A DNA stretch of 64,000 nt from Owenia fusiformis (GCA_903813345.2 CAIIXF020000001.1:15271915-15335914), one strand, 5' to 3'. Counted from the first letter of the stretch, positions 12,709 to 25,124 are shown. The notes: generated from the letters alone by a model not told the origin. Made by a program: numbers and translations.

Positions 12709-13005
12709 CTTAAGTTAGATTTGAATTTCTGAGAACTTTTAGATGATTTTGATAAAATAAATTGGTCAATTTGAAGCAAGTTGAAAACAGATCCTTTTGA
12801 CCTTTGAGAAGGTCATTGAAGGTCAAATCTAAAGTCAGATTTGAACTTCTGATAACCTGTAGATGATTTTGAAAAAACTGGTCAATTTGAAAAAAGACTT
12901 TTTGACCTTTTTTGCCCTTGAAAAGGTCATTGAAGGTCAAATCTTGAATATAAAGTCAGATTTGAACTTCTGAAAAAATGTAAATGATTTTGAAAAAATT
13001 TGAAG
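12709..13005. repeat. ~120-bp tandem repeat, about 2.5 copies
   Basis: The block 'AGTCAGATTTGAACTTCTGA' followed by a GTAGATGATTTTGA segment and a TTTGACC/AAGGTCATTGAAGGTC segment occurs near 12713, 12833 and 12956 with 5-15% divergence. The minus-strand frame at 12710-12940 is simply two repeat copies read in phase and has no independent sign of being a gene. Confidence 0.8.
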
Positions 13006-13055
13006 TCAGTCTAAAGTATTTGTTAAGTTATTGGAAGTTGTGAGAATTTGTTACA

Positions 13056-13118
13056 GACGCCGATCGCCAAACACCAACCGCCAACCGCCAACCACTAACC
13101 GCCATCCGCCGACCACCG
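13056..13118. repeat. Short CCGCCAA-type repeat
   Basis: About eight imperfect copies of a 7-bp CCGCCAA/CCACTAA unit. It directly precedes the 42-bp minisatellite. Confidence 0.7.
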
Positions 13119-13126
13119 TCAAAAAA

Positions 13127-14312
13127 CTCTACATATGCTCTACATATACTGACATCCACCAAGGTATTGCTGCTCTACATATACTGACATTCACCAAGGC
13201 AACTTAAATTACTGCTCTACATATACTGACATCCAACAAGGTATTACTGCTCTACACATACTGACATCCACCAAGGGAAATTAAATTACTGCTCTACATC
13301 TACTGACATCCACCAAGGGCAAATTGAATTACTTCTCTACATATACTGACATCAACCAGGGCAAATTGAATTACTGCTCTACATATACTGACATCCACCA
13401 AGACAAATTGAATTACTGCTCTACATATACTGACATCCACCAAGGCAAATTGAATTACTGCTCTACATCATATACTGACATCCACCAAGATATAACTGCT
13501 CTACATATACTGACATCCACCAAGGTATTATTGCTCTAGATATACTACTGACATCCACCAAGGCAAATTACATTGCTCTACATATATTGACATCCACCGC
13601 CGAGGCAAATAAAATTACTGCTCTACATATAAAGACATCTAACAAGGCACATTACATTACTGCTCTGCATATACTGACATCCACCAAGGCAAATTAAATT
13701 ACTGCTCTACATATACTGAAATCCAACAAGGCAGATAAAATTACTGCTCTACATATACTGACATCCAACAAGGTAAATTGAATTACTGCTCTACATATAC
13801 TGACATCCACCAAGGCAAATTGAATTACTGCTCTACATATACTGACATCCAACAAGGTAAATTAAATTACTGCTCTACATATACTGACATCCACCAAGGC
13901 AAATTAAATTACTGCTCTACATATACTGACATCCAACAAGTTAAACTAAATCACTGCTCTACATATACTGATATCCAACGAGGCAAATTAAATTACTGCT
14001 CTACATATACTGACATCCACCAATACAAATTGAATTACTACTCTACATATACTGACACCCACCAAGGTATAACTGCTCTACATATACTGATATCCACCAA
14101 GGCAAATTGAATTACTGCTCTACGTATACTGACATCAACCAAGACAAATTGAATTACTGCTCTATATATACGTACTGACATCCACCCAGAAAACGAATAT
14201 ACTTTTCTACATACTGACATCCTCGGAGGCAACTTTTGAATTGATTGCTGCTGCACATGTACATATGATACTGACAACAACTGATGCAACTTGAATTACC
14301 GACCTACACATT
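13127..14312. repeat. 42-bp minisatellite (ACATATACTGACATCCACCAA type)
   Basis: About 26 imperfect copies of a unit that reads 'CTCTACATATACTGACATCC' then ACCAAGGCAAATTGAATTACTG. Most units are 42 bp; several are shortened to about 35 bp by loss of the CAAATTGAA part, and the last copies (after about 14150) are degenerate. Since 42 is divisible by 3, several runs stay open (13324-13539, 13778-14110) and would give a 14-residue YCSTYTDIHQGKLN repeat, but the shortened units break the frame, so a protein is unlikely. Confidence 0.92.
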
Positions 14313-16000
14313 TGCGCTTTATAAGTATGTGCTAAATGCATCAAAAATGAAAACATCATTAGAACATTAGTGTAAATAGAGCATTAGGATAAGAATGAAC
14401 TGACGGGCCTAATAGTTTCAAGTAGCCACGTGATGCTAACTTTTAAGTTGTGTTGCTTTACATAGATGATAAGATGATAAATAAATTCCTTTTAAATAAT
14501 AAGTGGTAAGAATGAAATTACATTTCTAATCACCCAGAATACTCCATTTGCTAGCGTGCTCTTTTTATGACTTTTTGAATACCGATGGAGATCAAACAAA
14601 AATAATCAAGTGTTATTATAGGCGTACAACAGGTGATTCTCACAGTGTATGACTACTTGAAATGGTAAGTATGTCACTTCCACTCTCGTTTTCATGTTTT
14701 TATTATATAGATAGGTAAGATTGTTTCGGAGGCCTAGTTAACCAGCTCATCAATGCAAGTATATAGTTGGTTATGCTCGTTGCCATGGTTACGTAGGTTG
14801 GCATACTGGTGTGCACGTTGCCATTGCTACGGAGTCTGAGTAAATAACGAGCACAAAACTTTTGATAGTGTATTTGTAGTAGTAAATAAATTGACTACTT
14901 TCTACTTTACCTTTTTCTCGATTTCAGTGTGTTCTGATACTGAATGGAGATTCTTCAATTTTTTCACTCGTTTTGCACAATATTTTCAGAGTAACTATAA
15001 CATTCATTTCCTCATAAGTTATAAAAAATTCAGATGTCGGTAACAAATATTTCTGAAGTTATGGTTACTATGGTAACCTCAATATCGATATATAGCGGGA
15101 CAGTTATGTCCCACAGTCTCATGTCTGCTCAGTAGTGTTGTTGCGATGTGCCATAATCGTACATCGATGCATCGGTGTGCAAACGTTTAATGACCCCAAT
15201 TAAATCGAATATGAGCTGGGATGTAAGATCTCAAAAAATCCTCAATTCTGCCCTATCAAGTCCAATGTGACTGTTGAATTTGTCCTATGGAGTCTCATCG
15301 AGTCTAACCTTGCTCCACTTATGCCTCGATCATTTTGATTAACAAGTTACCTGATCAAAAGTCCCACGATGCCCCATTAAAAGAACAATTAAAAAAAGTA
15401 CAATTCCTTTGCGTGGAGTACATATTTTGAATTTCATCATTTCTCAATCAATGAACTTCAAAGGAGGTCTTGCTTACTGGAAACTTCGTTCATGTACAAA
15501 AACAAAACATTGCACATCATACCAAGTACAGTGTACGATGTAAATCGGAATGTATCTAGATTAATGAATTATTTTGTTAATTCAAATTATTTCTTTGAAC
15601 CCAACATTCAAGGAGAACACGATGGGCGACTGTCGATCTATAACATTTGAATATTTCCCCGATGTATTGTTAACAATGTGACCATATTTCAAGGTGGGGG
15701 AGAACTAAAAATCGTTCACAGACGACCAAGTATGAAACTACACCTACCTATTTTTTATTAAAAAGGTGAACTCTTCGAAAATACCATACGCGTTTCCGCC
15801 CCCTGCCTGTGATAATTTAGATTTGACGTCCGAGGTTAGCTCTATTAACACATGTCTCAGACTGTACGAGAGAAGGGTGTGTTGAGTAATATATCAGGTA
15901 AAGGTGGCGTGAAGGACGTAATGGGAATATATAGGTAAACCGGAAGCCATGGTGAAAGAAACTATTGTACGTAATTATAAAAATTAAATATATTATCTCC
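14313..16000. other. No gene recognised
   Basis: AT-rich sequence with no coding signal, tandem repeat or clear inverted repeat. Short frames at 15817-16059 (minus) run into the adjacent TIR element. Confidence 0.35.
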
Positions 16001-16005
16001 AGGGC

Positions 16006-17602
16006 CGTCAGATGGGGGGTGCGATGGGTGCGACCGCACCCCCCTTTGTCACCTCCCAAAATAAATTTGAAAAAAATATTTTGAAAACTTTTTTTTTTTG
16101 AAAAATATTTTTTTTGTAATTTTTTTTATTGACTCTTACACTTTGAAAGTACCCAGAAAGCACAAAATAGCATCTTAAAATTGTAAAGTTTTCTAGGGGC
16201 ATTGGCCACCCCTCACACCCCCCACAAAACAATGGAAAAGTTCTAAATTTATTTTAGTGTTTTGTCTCAGACACTTTTAAAGTGCCCAGACATCATCAAA
16301 TATCTCCTTGATATAGTAAGTGTTTCTGGGGGACTTGCTCCCCCTCTTGCATCTTGCACTTGCATAACCCCCCCCCCCCCTCTGGAGCCCCCCCCCCCCC
16401 CCTTGACCCCCTCCCCCCAAAAAATTGTGATTTTCTCAAATTCTTTAATTGACTCATACACTTTGGAAGTGCCCAGAAAGCACCAAATAGCGTCGTAAAA
16501 TTGTAAAATTTTCTAGGGGGAGTTGGCCACCCCTCACACCCCAAACAAAACAATGGAAAAGTTCTGAATATGTTTTATGTATTGACACTTTTAAATTGCC
16601 CAGACATCATCAAATAGCTCCTTGATTAAGTTAATGATTCTGGAAGACTAACACTTACTCGCCCTCTGGCATCCCCACTCCACCCCCCCTCCTCTGGCAG
16701 CCTCCCCCTAACATCCCCTTTGAAAGTGCCCAGAAAGCACCAAATAGCACCTTAAAATTGTAAAGTTTTCTTGGGAAATAGGCACTTTTAGGCACAGACA
16801 CTTTTAAAGTGCCCAAACTTCATCGAATAGCACCTTGATATTGTAAATTTTGATATGGTGGACAAACATTTGCTCCCCTCTGGCACCCCAGCCCCACCTC
16901 CCCCTCTGGCACACCCCCCCCCCTTTGACACCCCCAAAATTTGAAAAAAATTGTGATTGTTTTTCAATGTTTTTATTGACTAATACACTTTAAAAATGCC
17001 CAGAAGCACCAAATATCATCTTTAAATTGTAAAATATTCTAGGAGAGTTAGCCACCCCTCACATCCCCCACAAAACAAAAGAAAATATTCTGAATTTCAT
17101 GTATTGTCTCAGACATTTTTTAAGTGCCCAGACATCATCACATAGCAAGGTCAATGTTTCTGGGGGACAACCCATTGCTCCCCTACTGGCACCCCACCCC
17201 ACTTCACCCTCTCATCCACTTTGACACCCCCAAAAGAATTTGAAAAAAAATTCACATTTTTCTTATTGACTCATAACGCACAGGCGTACCAGATGGTTGC
17301 AAAATCACTCCAAATACAACCAAATTTCAAAATGTTCCTGGGGAAGGACCCCAGACCCCCCTGAATGCTCGGTTTTTATTCACTCAACTCTTATTCCCGT
17401 GGTGGTGGCGTACTACTTGGAAACTTACACTTTGAAAGTGCCCAGAAAGCACCAAATAGCATCTCAAAACTGTAAAATTTTCTAGGGGGAGTGGACCACC
17501 CTTCACGACCCCCACAAAACAATTGGAACGTTTTGGAAGTTGCATTTGTTAATTCCAAACCAATATAGAGAGTAACTGACCCCCCCCCCCCCCCATCTGA
17601 CG
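16006..17602. mobile_element. 1.6-kb TIR element with internal degenerate tandem repeats
   Basis: The ends are inverted complements: 'CGTCAGATGGGGGG' at 16006-16019 and its complement at about 17589-17602. Inside are four to five degenerate ~250-300-bp units, each with an AAAGTGCCCAGAAAGCACC / AAATAGCATC block (near 16150, 16470, 16728, 16997, 17437), a CCCAGACATCATCAAATAGC block (near 16288, 16603, 16815, 17133) and a CCACCCCTCACACCCC block, along with long poly-C runs. No transposase-like frame is present, so it would be non-autonomous. The GGGGTC/poly-C composition explains the proline- and glycine-rich accidental frames at 16262-16553. Confidence 0.6.
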
Positions 17603-20359
17603 TACGCGATTTGATTTACACGGCAAAAAAATTGACTATTTTATATTCTCTTTAGTAAGCTAAAAACCGCACCCCCCTTGGAGAAAAGTGTCTTACGGGC
17701 CTGATCTCTGATGGGTATTAGTAAGACTGGATTAAAAGATTATCCCGAAGTGGAGTGCAGATGAAGCTTTCTTTTAAAATCATACTATAGGAAAGAGTAT
17801 CGTCAGTTTGTTACCAGCATTACATGATAAATATTAGGAACAATCATTACATAATAAATATAAGAAACAATTAAACAATAACCCCTCACCTTCTGAGAAC
17901 ACAGCTTGTATACAAAATTGATAAATTCTTATTTTTATCCGGCAAAGTTCATAAAGTTACTTGAACAAATTAAAAAGAAGAAATTCGATTCCAGAGTCTT
18001 GGAGCCGTGCCAACTAATTATACTTTTAGATGTTCTTCCATTCACGATCTAAAGGATCACTATCTACAGTAGAATGTTTAAAGATTTGCAATGGAATTTG
18101 CATTGCCCATATAATAACCAGATGGAGAGTTTTAAAACGGGATTGAAACAATATTCCAAGACTTAAAAGCTCTTATATCTTCAATTATTAAGATGTAACA
18201 CCCCACTTATGACTTTTCAGCTGGTTACATAAATCTCACAAAATGGTGGCTCTATAATATCCAAAGGTGTGTTCCTGGGATTGCAAGTTGTAAAAGTGCT
18301 CTCGTGCTGGGTGGGGATTTGCTGTGTTATTAATTAATTAGTTGAGTTGATATAATCATCATCAACGCTGTTAGGATAAACACGTCAATAATATAATACT
18401 GATATTAATAATAAAATCACACACTGTGAGGTTCTGAAAGACTTACACCCTGAAGTTGTGATATATGATTCTTACACAATTAATGAGTTCTTTGGTCGTT
18501 ACGTGCGGGAGAGTAAGATCAGACTTGTTATGAGTTGATGGCGTATTCGCCCTTGTGTTCAGAGGGCATAACACCGGTCTAACATGAAGGCCGACTGGTA
18601 AACAGAATCATTAAAACTAATAAAACGTTTATTACCTACCTACTGTATTAAATGGCAATGGTATTTCATTTTTAATGTGACCACTAAAAAGAATTAGGTT
18701 TGTTGATAGGAAAACGTTAACTTACATTATAGAGTCTTGCACTGTACTTCAGGTCTTACATCCAAGTTAACGCCTCGTTTTCGACAAACCGTCGTGCCAG
18801 AAATTTATTTCAGTTGCAGTGTTACCTCCAAAATTATAGAAAAACAATATTTTGGCATATAATCCAAATTGATAAAATCCTTAATTTGTGAATGTTTTTC
18901 TAGTCCCTGATTTAATAAGGAATGCTGAAGAACCCTTTTCGGGTGGCAGTGATTTGAAAAGTTGATTCCCAGACCTTCAGAGTGTTCGGTAGTATTCACA
19001 AACCAAGGTAACAAAATCGATGACGTAGACGAAAAGGCTCATAAATTCGCTTGGAACACCAGAACATAACAAGGTATAAAAATAGAAAGGTCATATAGTT
19101 TCTCCCGTTCGTGTTGATTTGCCGGCAAGATGTTTGCAAGGAAAATCTTGTAGACGGTTTCTTTGGCCAGGAAAACCGCATTAATTACCAGAGCCAAAGC
19201 AACGGGTAGGGAGGCATAGTTGATTGAACATAGTGGGTTGCAGGAACAAGATAGACGGCACACCTGGAGGCATCGCAGACTGACTATAAGAAAGCCTGAA
19301 TAAAGCAACTTAAAAAGAAATTATCAATCCGTAGACAAAATACGTCAATAATTGTATATTTGATAAAGATAAGCATAAAATAACACGCGTTCATTGAAGA
19401 ACGTCTAAAATGCAAAATTTTGTTGATATCAATATTATGGCGATATTTGGCCTCAGTTTTTACATTTCTTGCAGTCTTACAAATGTCTGATGTGTTTGCC
19501 ATATATGTGCATTCAAAGCCAACTACAGCTAACCAATTTGAAACCCGAGCATTCTGCCAGAATCAACCTGTGTTCAGAGTAAGCGGGACTCTATAGCAGA
19601 ATCTATGATAATCTTACCTATACCTACTTCTACTTTTCAAACAATTTGAAGAAACAAAAAATGTATTGCCGATTCCCATTCTATTTTATACAAAAACAAC
19701 CAGAGGCGAATTCAAAATTGATTTTACATTGTTTTCTTCATTGCAGCTCAAATTAATCAAATGATTGCTAAAGATGCGCTGATATTAATAGTTACCGCAC
19801 CTGGGTTGTTAATATTGAATGCAAAGCTTCTTACGCATGTTTCGGATTCCAAGCCGTTAGAAAATCGAAATTTAGGCAGTGTTAAAAATGGAGAGCAACT
19901 TTTTAATTTCAAGATTTGAATTTAAATCATTAATTCTGACTTCTATCATATTCGGCACAGTTGACTGCTCCAAATAGCTCGCACCTTTATTCAGAGATAC
20001 ATAGAGTTTAACATTTCATGTGTTTGTATCATAGATCTTTTTATAGATGTACAGAGCCTATATAGGTTGAAAACATTCTTTTCTTCATCATACAACTTGT
20101 ACACTGTACATACTATTTGGGATGGCATTAGTACACAACACATTGGTTGCAATATTGGTTAATTTATTGGCCTTCTATCATGTCTATACCTTGATTTATA
20201 AGGTTGCAGATGTTCCAGCCTCAGCAGTGTAGGAATAGCTTAGATGCCACTTGGACAAATTGGCCGATCTCGTTTAGATTTAATGGTTTAGATTACAATG
20301 GCAGGGTAGAACACCTATTTTAAGCACAACCAGCTTTCAAGCTTTACGATTTGTGTGAT
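17603..20359. other. No gene supported
   Basis: AT-rich DNA. The only frame of note is 19039-19308 (minus, 89 codons): hydrophobic, with two possible membrane segments, and overlapped in other frames by 18805-19014 and 18996-19181. I recognise no family and no convincing exon boundaries, so I do not call a gene. Confidence 0.35.
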
Positions 20360-20665
20360 TGAACAGTTGGTGTGTTGTTTATTACATATTGGTGTGTCAT
20401 ATTCATATATAATAATAATAATATAATGTCAATATTCATATTGGTGTATATGAAGTTTGTGTGTCATTTATAAATAGGATATTCGATGTCTCAGTGACAG
20501 GCTGAGTTATGTTTGGTGTGTTATTTATCGGTTGTATTGCTTGATGTGTCAGTTATTGGATATAAGGCGTTTCGTTTATTGGTGTGTCATTTCTGTTGCG
20601 GTTTCGTGTATTGTTTAGTATATCTGTTTAGTGTATTGTGTATTTGATATTTGGTGTGTCGCCTC
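20360..20665. repeat. Degenerate TTGGTGTGT repeats
   Basis: About ten irregularly spaced copies of a TTGGTGTGTCATTTAT-like motif separated by AT-rich spacers, including an (ATA) run near 20410-20425. It looks like an old, decayed minisatellite. Confidence 0.5.
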
Positions 20666-21030
20666 ATTTGTCACTAGTTTTCAATGATTCACTGTACTTT
20701 TTCGATTTACAGTCTTAACTATGCAGTAACGGGAGCTTTGAGCTTTTCATGATGGTCCGCTCATTGGCATTCCGGCGAAAAGTTTCGACCCTAAATGTGT
20801 TATTAAGATAATCCGAGAGTAAAACTCAACATGAAAACAAAATTGACAATTCCTGTTCATAATGGAATCCTCAGATACCTTACTTTACATGGTATCATGA
20901 CGTAGCCTAGGTATCATGATAAAATGTTTGAAAGTGAGCAAAGCATATATCACTACATACAGGTTCTTGCAGGATTGATTTATCAATATAGCTAATAGAG
21001 AAAAGTTGCAAAAGATGCAAGTTGCACGTT

Positions 21031-21546
21031 CACACCGGAATAGCCTGACAACGGTAGAGTCAGATACCGTTGTCACAAATGGCGGACACAACCGTCGTTT
21101 CGACTCTTCAATCACTTGGTCCTCGATTCATGGGACTTTATCGTCGCTAATTCTGTGCACATATTTAGCTCTTGTGATAATGTATCATATGAAATCCCAA
21201 TTTCTATCAAATTGGGCCGTGAATCGCCACAATATATAGCTTCTTCGATATCGTCAATGACAACGGAATCTGAATTTCAAATAATTTACAAAAACAACGG
21301 CATATGGCAATACAGTGTCCGTTGTCCCGTATCTCATTTTGATAGGTTAAATTAAAGACTTTTTTCGATGGTAGAACATTATTAACTAACTACAGTATAA
21401 AGACACTTTGATTGTTGTTCCAAAGGAATTTAGTCTAGGTGCTCTATCAAACATACAGTTCATGAAAATCTAATTGAAGCGACGGTTATGTCCGCCATTT
21501 GTGACAACGGTATGTGACTTTACCGTTGTCAGGCTATTCCGGTGCG
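21031..21546. mobile_element. 516-bp MITE with ~65-bp TIRs and ACGTT target duplication
   Basis: Left and right termini are inverted complements over about 65 bp with only a few mismatches: 'ACCGGAATAGCCTGACAACG' at 21034-21053 pairs with 21524-21543, and the match runs in through 'ATACCGTTGTCACAAATGGC' to CCGTCG at 21092-21097. The element is bordered by ACGTT on both sides (21026-21030 and 21547-21551), a 5-bp target-site duplication. Each TIR contains its own short palindrome, 'TGACAACGGTA' and 'TACCGTTGTCA' about 8 bp apart. The interior has no long frame, so it must rely on a transposase elsewhere. The superfamily is not determinable from what I can see. Confidence 0.88.
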
Positions 21547-21551
21547 ACGTT

Positions 21552-22115
21552 GTGAAGAAGGAGGAACGAGGATTCTGTAATCCAGTGTGTGGCGTTCGAA
21601 GGATGACGTTGACATGGATTGAAGACATTTAGCGAACCAACGTGTTTTAAATAGCAACGTATTCACATTGATTAAATAAATACTGAGAATTATAGAGACG
21701 TCACTCATCAACATGTATATTCTTATGTACAGAGTGTATGTATACCGATTTTTGATAAAGTAGTATTCTTTTGAAAGGATTTTTCTCATAGACCTATTAT
21801 ACAGATATGTTTTGCGTGGTGTTAGCTTATTAATACCATCATTTGCAAGTACAGTAAATGTATCCCTTATTCGACTTAGTTCTGGTGCCTACAATCGCCC
21901 AAATATATTTATTTTGCAAGGGAGCCTTGCATTATACTTATGTTGATGAAGAAGTGTGAAGGGCAGTTATATTTTCCTCGTTACCTATAGTATCCAAGAA
22001 GTGTAAGCTTAATAAACCAGATAACATACCGAATCTTTACCTTTTCTTTTGGGGACAGCGTAATCGGGCGTCGATCGACAAACGCATCCTCCCTCCCCTT
22101 CCCCAACACATGCAC
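21552..22115. other. No gene recognised
   Basis: AT-rich sequence between two TIR elements. The minus-strand frame 21529-21789 begins inside the MITE and has no recognisable motif. Confidence 0.35.
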
Positions 22116-22890
22116 TCTATGGAGACAGAGCCTGTGAGAAATATTGGGTGCGGAATGAATGAGCGGATGGTGCGGATTTAACTTTAATTTTTGACATTTC
22201 TGAAACTCAGCAATTTTTGGTCCTCAAATATATCCATATGTGTGAAGTTGACACCTAATATCAAAAATATTGTGAAAATAGTGATGTATTGCATTCTGTA
22301 GCGACGGACTATGCATTATACCTTTTTTGGCACAAATATGAACGTATTTCCTAGTATGTATAGAAGTTCGCAGTTGACGTGGCCCAAGCACTCCGGTCCC
22401 ACAACACAAATAATCTTATCTTATCTTAAATAATATCATCGAAGGATAAAGTGTTTTATGTTTATTGAGCTTTTCCACAACAAATATTTAGAGGGGGCTC
22501 ATATCTGATGAAAATTTCCTGTTTTTTATAAAATCTCAGGGAAACAGTCTGGCTTCCAAGATGCAAAAATAATTTGTATGTATAGTGTATCTTGAACAAC
22601 ATTTACATGAATGCTGGGGACGCTGTTTCAAAATATATAATGTCTGGGAAAGGTTCAATGCATATTGCTCCGCTATAGAATGAATTACACTATACTAGTA
22701 CTATTATCACAATTTTATTGATATTATATATATAGGTGTCAACCTCACACATGGATATATCTGAAGACCAAAAATTGCTTAATTTCAGAAATATCGCAAA
22801 TTCAAATATGATAGTACATGTAGTTAAATCGGCACCATCCGCACATTCGTGCCGCACCCAATATTTCCCACATGCTCCGTCTGCATAGGG
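22116..22890. mobile_element. Non-autonomous element with ~170-bp inverted repeats
   Basis: The left arm (about 22116-22275) and right arm (about 22700-22890) are long inverted complements at roughly 80-85% identity, sharing for example 'GAAATATTGGGTGCGG' (22138-22153), 'CAATTTTTGGTC' and 'GTTGACACCTA'. The unmatched centre is about 425 bp with no coding signal. Divergence between the arms suggests an old insertion. The outermost few bases are unclear and I could not define a target duplication. Confidence 0.7.
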
Positions 22891-23000
22891 TGGGTTGCAA
22901 CACTTGTCATATAAGTATTTAAAACAATAAGTCACTCAATTTATCATTCTTCAATACACCCAAGTGAAATGGTCTTGATTTTCATTAATATTCAATACTT

Positions 23001-23812
23001 AACCCCCCTATCACACCAAACTCGTTCTTACCCGTTCTTGCCAGTCCTACGAAAACGTCGTAAAACGGGCTCAATCTGGCTGTGGTCGGGAAATATGTCT
23101 GAAATAATTAGCTTCTTCGTTCTTAAACAGTCTTCAATACGTCCATCTCGTTCGCAGTTCGTTCAAGTCGCATCACGACGGTGTGCAACGCCGTAGAACG
23201 CGTCCCTTAGTCTAGAAGGTCATCATGACCTGATAACAGAACGGTATGGTCGCAATCGAATTTTGAATCGATTCAAAATTCTAAAATCACATTCCCGTCT
23301 GAGAACGTTCATGAAGTTCGTAAATAGACCTTAGAAAGTTGCAGGTACGTTCATTCCGTTCGCACACAGTTTAAAACCAGTTTTGAAGAACGCAGGGGCA
23401 ACTTGTTTGGTGTGATAGCTATATTTTTGCTAACTCGTTCATAAGCAGTGTTAAATACGTTCTTAATCAGTTTAAACCCGTTTGCAATGAGTTCTACCTC
23501 GTTCTCAACACGTCCTCGGACAGTTCAACTCGTTGTTAAAACGTCCCTAGTAGGATTGAAGTACGACGGTTCCGTTCGTAGTACGTCCCGCTCGTCGTTA
23601 GTACGTTGTCACTCGTTCTAATTGTAGAACGTGACGACCACGAGAACATTTTGAGCATTGTCTAAGTTCTAGAGGACCTACCCGTTCGAGTACGTTCGAT
23701 GAAGTTTCTAAATGGATCCCAAACGGTTCTTAGTACGTCCAGTCCGTTCGTACACAGTTGAAGCCCGTTTTCGAGAACGTAGTGAGAACTAGTTTGGTGT
23801 GATAGTAGGGTT
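23001..23812. mobile_element. TIR element, 'CTATCACACCAAAC' family, copy A (complete)
   Basis: Left end 'CCCCCCTATCACACCAAACT' (23003-23022) pairs with the right end 'AGTTTGGTGTGATAGTAGGG' (23791-23810). Flanks are TTAA on the left and TTAT on the right, so either a TA or a degraded TTAA-type target duplication is possible. A third, internal copy of the end (TTTGGTGTGATAG, ending at 23418) divides the element into about 416 bp and about 390 bp. The interior is packed with CGTTC / GAACG and ACGTCC motifs on both strands. The frame 22969-23196 is shared with copy B (31216-31680) but is broken by stops and indels between copies, so it is not a protein gene. Confidence 0.75.
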
Positions 23813-23814
23813 AT

Positions 23815-24124
23815 CAAACATATCATATTTATAATCTAAATATAAAATTACATTCTAGAGGTTTAAAAATTGTTTATCAACTTGTGATTTTTAAATCGGG
23901 TAGATCCCCCATAGAACCCATGTTTTAAAATCACGAAACGTGATACATTTTTTCTTGTACTTGTGTTCAGTAATTGGACGAAAAATAGTTTCTTTTACGG
24001 GACATATTTTTACACAATGATCAAACTGAAAAGGTAATATGAATATTGCTCCATAAATCTAATGAATATTGATGTCTAGAGGAACTTTGTAATATAATTA
24101 CGATCATCGTTGTAATACCTTATT
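23815..24124. other. No gene recognised
   Basis: AT-rich spacer between two repeat elements. Confidence 0.35.
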
Positions 24125-24125
24125 C

Positions 24126-24269
24126 ACATTTGATCTACGGCAACCGTACGGCGGTCGTAGCTTCCCAAAATCGAGAGAAATATGCAAAATGAAGTATTAC
24201 GATGTTGAATTTCTATATCGATTTTGTGAGGCTTAAGCCGCCGTACGTATGGCGAAGAGCAAATGTCAC
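24126..24269. mobile_element. Short palindromic element
   Basis: About 50-bp imperfect inverted arms, 24126-24175 and 24222-24269. They share ACATTTG, 'CGTACGGCGG' (24145-24154 against its complement at 24239-24248) and CAAAATCGA. The loop is about 45 bp. It looks like a small fold-back MITE; no target duplication was resolved. Confidence 0.5.
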
Positions 24270-25100
24270 AGAGGCTTAACATGAACATTATCGTAGCCTG
24301 AGCGCAGAGGTTACCTGAAGGTATACAATACGAAGCTCTCTTTTAAGAAGCGAAGTCGAGCCAATGGAACAGGTAATATTATCGTGATCAATCCATTTAT
24401 TTTCCTCATGCTGGTTCCATTATGTCGTGATGGTTACTTGTATATCCCTGACATAGGAATAACATTATCAACACTAATCACGTTTTGACACATTATACTT
24501 TATCACTTATATTTCAGTGATAAAATTTTAATCAATTATGACTAATTGAATTCGTGAATTCAGGAAATGAGCTTTAGAATATTCCTGCTAGGAATCAGAT
24601 TACACAATTAAAACATGACTTGTTACACTGGGATACAGGACATGTAGTACTAGTTACATTTTTTGTAATAGATGCTACTAAAGTTCATTTGGCTGTTTCA
24701 TTGCATTTGTAAAACCTAGAAAATAAGGAATCAAGACTTTAGTGCCATAATCATTATATGGAAAAATATGGTCATATTGTACACATGTGACATTTGTAAA
24801 CATGTATCTAAGCTAGATTGCTTGTAATTTGACTTATAAAATATGTGGCCTCTCATATTTTGATGCTTCTTGGTCATGTTATTTCCTAAATTTTAACATG
24901 GCAGACAGTGCTTAAATTACAGACTTGTTGCACAAAAAAAACTAAATAATCTGAATGATTTTACATAAAGACACCAGTGCATTCACTTTATCATCTGTCT
25001 AGAAGAGTGTTTTATAGACCCTTTTATTGTGCTCATTATTTCTAATCGCATTGTGAGATATAGTAAACCAAAACAGGAAAGCTGTAATTAGTTAACAGTT
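24270..25100. other. No gene recognised; 3' flank of IF1
   Basis: AT-rich sequence lying 3' of the IF1 gene (minus strand). Nothing coding or repetitive stands out. Confidence 0.35.
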
Positions 25101-25124
25101 TTTATTCATTCCTATTTCTTTATT
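25101..25124 (-). terminator. Candidate polyadenylation signals of IF1
   Basis: Two minus-strand AATAAA hexamers, at 25119-25124 and 25101-25106, lie about 300 bp downstream of the IF1 stop codon. Either would give a 3' UTR of about 300-340 nt. The motifs are directly visible; their use is inference. Confidence 0.45.

Noticed and set aside
10507-14312. CRISPR-like regularly spaced repeats
   Set aside because: The minisatellites are head-to-tail units without unique spacers, in a genome with introns.
16262-16553. Pro-rich and Gly-rich frames
   Set aside because: They are translations of poly-C/poly-G runs inside the TIR element.
18805-19308. Hydrophobic minus-strand frames suggestive of a receptor fragment
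   Set aside because: Two possible membrane segments only, no family motif, overlapping frames and no convincing exon borders.
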